Assembly: GCA_019056595.1 (NCBI GenBank)
Contig: CP036163.1
Location: 186,001 to 250,000 of the forward strand
Direction of reading: 5' to 3'
Source: Pectobacterium atrosepticum
GTDB lineage: Bacteria > Pseudomonadota > Gammaproteobacteria > Enterobacterales > Enterobacteriaceae
DNA length: 64,000 nt
In this document: piece after piece, positions 61,319 to 64,000 of the stretch
Numbering within the stretch: the first letter of the stretch is position 1
Layout of the letters: every line of letters begins with the position of its first letter
Position numbers and translations under genes: made by a program
Notes under the pieces: model-generated
Told to the model about the DNA's origin: nothing
Seen by the model: only the letters and a program-made list of their open reading frames with translations
Databases searched by the model: none

Positions 61319-61343
61319 GTAACCTTTTTTTAATTCAGAATAA

Positions 61344-61718
<375 letters not shown>

Positions 61719-61730
61719 GTCAGTTAAGAG

Positions 61731-61754
61731 AGGGAGCTTTGGCTCCCTTTTTTC
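61731..61754 (+). terminator. rho-independent terminator of rplT
   Basis: AGGGAGC / GCTCCCT stem with TTTG loop and a T run. Confidence 0.88.
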
Positions 61755-61822
61755 GTTAAGTACGACCATTATTTGTTATTTACAAGGCTTTTTATTATCC
61801 ACATGATCAAGGTCACGCAAGT

Positions 61823-61867
61823 ATGAACGCTGCTATTTTCCGTTTCTTTTTTTACTTTAGCGCCTGA
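61823..61867 (+). CDS. pheM: pheST operon leader peptide
   Basis: A 14-codon ORF encoding [14 protein letters not shown], with five Phe codons; E. coli PheM is [14 protein letters not shown]. Ribosome stalling at Phe codons when charged tRNA-Phe is short prevents the terminator downstream from forming, so pheST is read. Too short for usual gene callers. Confidence 0.95.
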   Translation: [14 protein letters not shown]

Positions 61868-61914
61868 ACTCAGGGGGCTTTGCGCGTAAGAAAAGAAACG
61901 AAAAGTAGCGCTTA

Positions 61915-61940
61915 AGCCTCCCTCAGGGAGGCTTTTTTGT
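61915..61940 (+). terminator. pheST attenuator
   Basis: AGCCTCCC and GGGAGGCT pair around a 3-nt loop, followed by TTTTTTG. It lies 47 nt after the pheM stop and about 90 nt before pheS, as an attenuator should. Confidence 0.92.
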
Positions 61941-61946
61941 TTATAA

Positions 61947-63014
<1,068 letters not shown>

Positions 63015-63028
63015 GGCGGGTATACATC

Positions 63029-64000
63029 ATGAAATTCAGTGAACTCTGGTTACGCGAGTGGGTAAACCCGGCAGTTGACAGCGAAACGCTATCCGAACAA
63101 ATCACGATGGCCGGGCTGGAAGTGGATGGCGTTGAGCCTGTTGCTGGCGCATTCCACGGTGTGGTTGTCGGTGAAGTTGTTGAATGTGGGCAGCACCCGA
63201 ATGCAGATAAACTGCGTGTGACAAAAGTCAATGTAGGCGGTGAACGCTTGCTGGACATCGTCTGCGGTGCTCCGAACTGCCGTCAAGGCCTGAAAGTGGC
63301 GGTAGCGACAGTCGGTGCTGTGTTGCCGGGTGATTTCAAAATCAAAGCAGCCAAACTTCGTGGCGAACCGTCTGAAGGCATGCTGTGCTCATTTTCCGAA
63401 TTGGGCATTTCCGACGATCACGATGGCATCATTGAACTGCCAGCAGATGCACCGATTGGCACCGATATTCGTGACTATCTGAAGCTAGATGACAACGCGA
63501 TTGAAATCAGCGTGACGCCAAACCGGGCGGATTGCTTAGGCATCATCGGTGTGGCGCGTGATGTCGCTGTGTTGAACCAGTTAGCGTTGAATGAACCGAC
63601 TATTGAACCGGTTGCCGCGACGATTCAGGATACCTTCCCGATTCAGGTCGAGGCACCACAGGCATGTCCGCGTTATTTAGGCCGTGTTGTGAAAGGCATC
63701 AACGTTAAGGCCGCAACGCCGCTGTGGATGCGTGAAAAACTGCGTCGCTGCGGTATTCGTTCTATCGATCCCGTAGTTGACGTGACGAATTACGTTTTGC
63801 TGGAACTCGGCCAGCCGATGCATGCATTCGATCTTGACCGTCTCAACGGCAGCATTATCGTGCGTATGGCGGAAGAGGGCGAAACGCTGACGCTGCTGGA
63901 TGGCAACGAAGTGAAGCTGAATGCGGATACGTTAGTTATTGCTGACCAACAGAATGCGCTGGCGATGGGCGGCATCTTTGGCGGCGAGCATTCCGGCGTC
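63029..64000 (+). CDS. pheT: phenylalanyl-tRNA synthetase beta subunit (partial)
   Basis: The frame begins at ATG 63029 ([16 protein letters not shown]) and stays open to the window edge, giving the first 324 of about 795 residues. The EMAP/tRNA-binding domain ([28 protein letters not shown]) and the start of the B3/B4 editing region ([44 protein letters not shown]) are seen. Beta subunit supplies tRNA binding and proofreading of Tyr-tRNA-Phe. The rest lies outside. Confidence 0.97.
   Translation, partial: MKFSELWLREWVNPAVDSETLSEQITMAGLEVDGVEPVAGAFHGVVVGEVVECGQHPNADKLRVTKVNVGGERLLDIVCGAPNCRQGLKVAVATVGAVLPGDFKIKAAKLRGEPSEGMLCSFSELGISDDHDGIIELPADAPIGTDIRDYLKLDDNAIEISVTPNRADCLGIIGVARDVAVLNQLALNEPTIEPVAATIQDTFPIQVEAPQACPRYLGRVVKGINVKAATPLWMREKLRRCGIRSIDPVVDVTNYVLLELGQPMHAFDLDRLNGSIIVRMAEEGETLTLLDGNEVKLNADTLVIADQQNALAMGGIFGGEHSGV

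Overview
The window is chromosomal DNA of a soft-rot enterobacterium, most probably Pectobacterium or a close relative. Nearly every protein has a clear Enterobacterales homologue and the gene order follows two large Escherichia coli neighbourhoods. Adjacent genes for oligogalacturonate lyase (ogl) and the pectinolysis repressor KdgR point to a plant-cell-wall degrader. The species call is inference from protein resemblance and gene content; no database was searched.

Layout. 1-5.2 kb: end of zwf, then eda (no edd between them), purT (leftward, PurR box upstream) and ptrB. 5.2-11.2 kb: small genes: a Lys-rich peptide, holE, ftnA with a Fur-like box, yebY, the sRNA SdsR, a cold-shock gene with a cspA-type leader, several small envelope or secreted proteins, and yebW. 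11.3-20.5 kb: rsmF, letB and letA leftward; msrC, proQ and prc rightward. 20.5-24.5 kb: an ERIC repeat, an AraC regulator paired with a PEBP-family protein, an N-terminally truncated Fsr-like MFS transporter, and an O6-alkylguanine DNA alkyltransferase. 24.6-39.8 kb: potABCD (leftward), pepT, roxA, phoPQ, purB, hflD, mnmA, nudJ, rluE and icd, in the E. coli order. 39.9-43.7 kb: a YccM-like ferredoxin-type membrane protein and a phage remnant (Mor-family activator, CI/S24 repressor with a perfect operator palindrome) just past icd, plus a DUF1883-like protein. 44-50.3 kb: a GAF-PAS-GGDEF-EAL protein and the pyruvate-sensing PyrS/PyrR (YpdA/YpdB) system next to its presumed target transporter (YhjX/PyrT), with a two-repeat PyrR operator between them. 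50.5-52.7 kb: a UgpB-like binding protein and a glycerophosphodiester phosphodiesterase without the ABC permease. 52.9-56.8 kb: htpX, ogl, kdgR, yebO. 56.9-58.3 kb: a PheP/AroP-type permease. 58.5-64 kb: thrS-infC-rpmI-rplT-pheM-pheS-pheT, with the thrS operator hairpin, the AUU start of infC and the pheST attenuator.

How the genes work together. Pectin fragments are cut by Ogl under KdgR control and the pathway ends at Eda, which yields pyruvate; PyrSR-PyrT handles extracellular pyruvate. PhoPQ, LetAB, Prc and HtpX serve the envelope. Several regulatory circuits can be read directly in the DNA: PurR at purT and inside purB, PhoP autoregulation, KdgR at ogl, PyrR at pyrT, tRNA mimicry at thrS and attenuation at pheST. 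I found no clearly new multi-gene system. The least ordinary stretches are the phage-regulator remnant after icd with nearby unexplained hairpins, the compact PyrSR-PyrT cluster, the orphan UgpB-GDPD pair and several unrecognised small ORFs.
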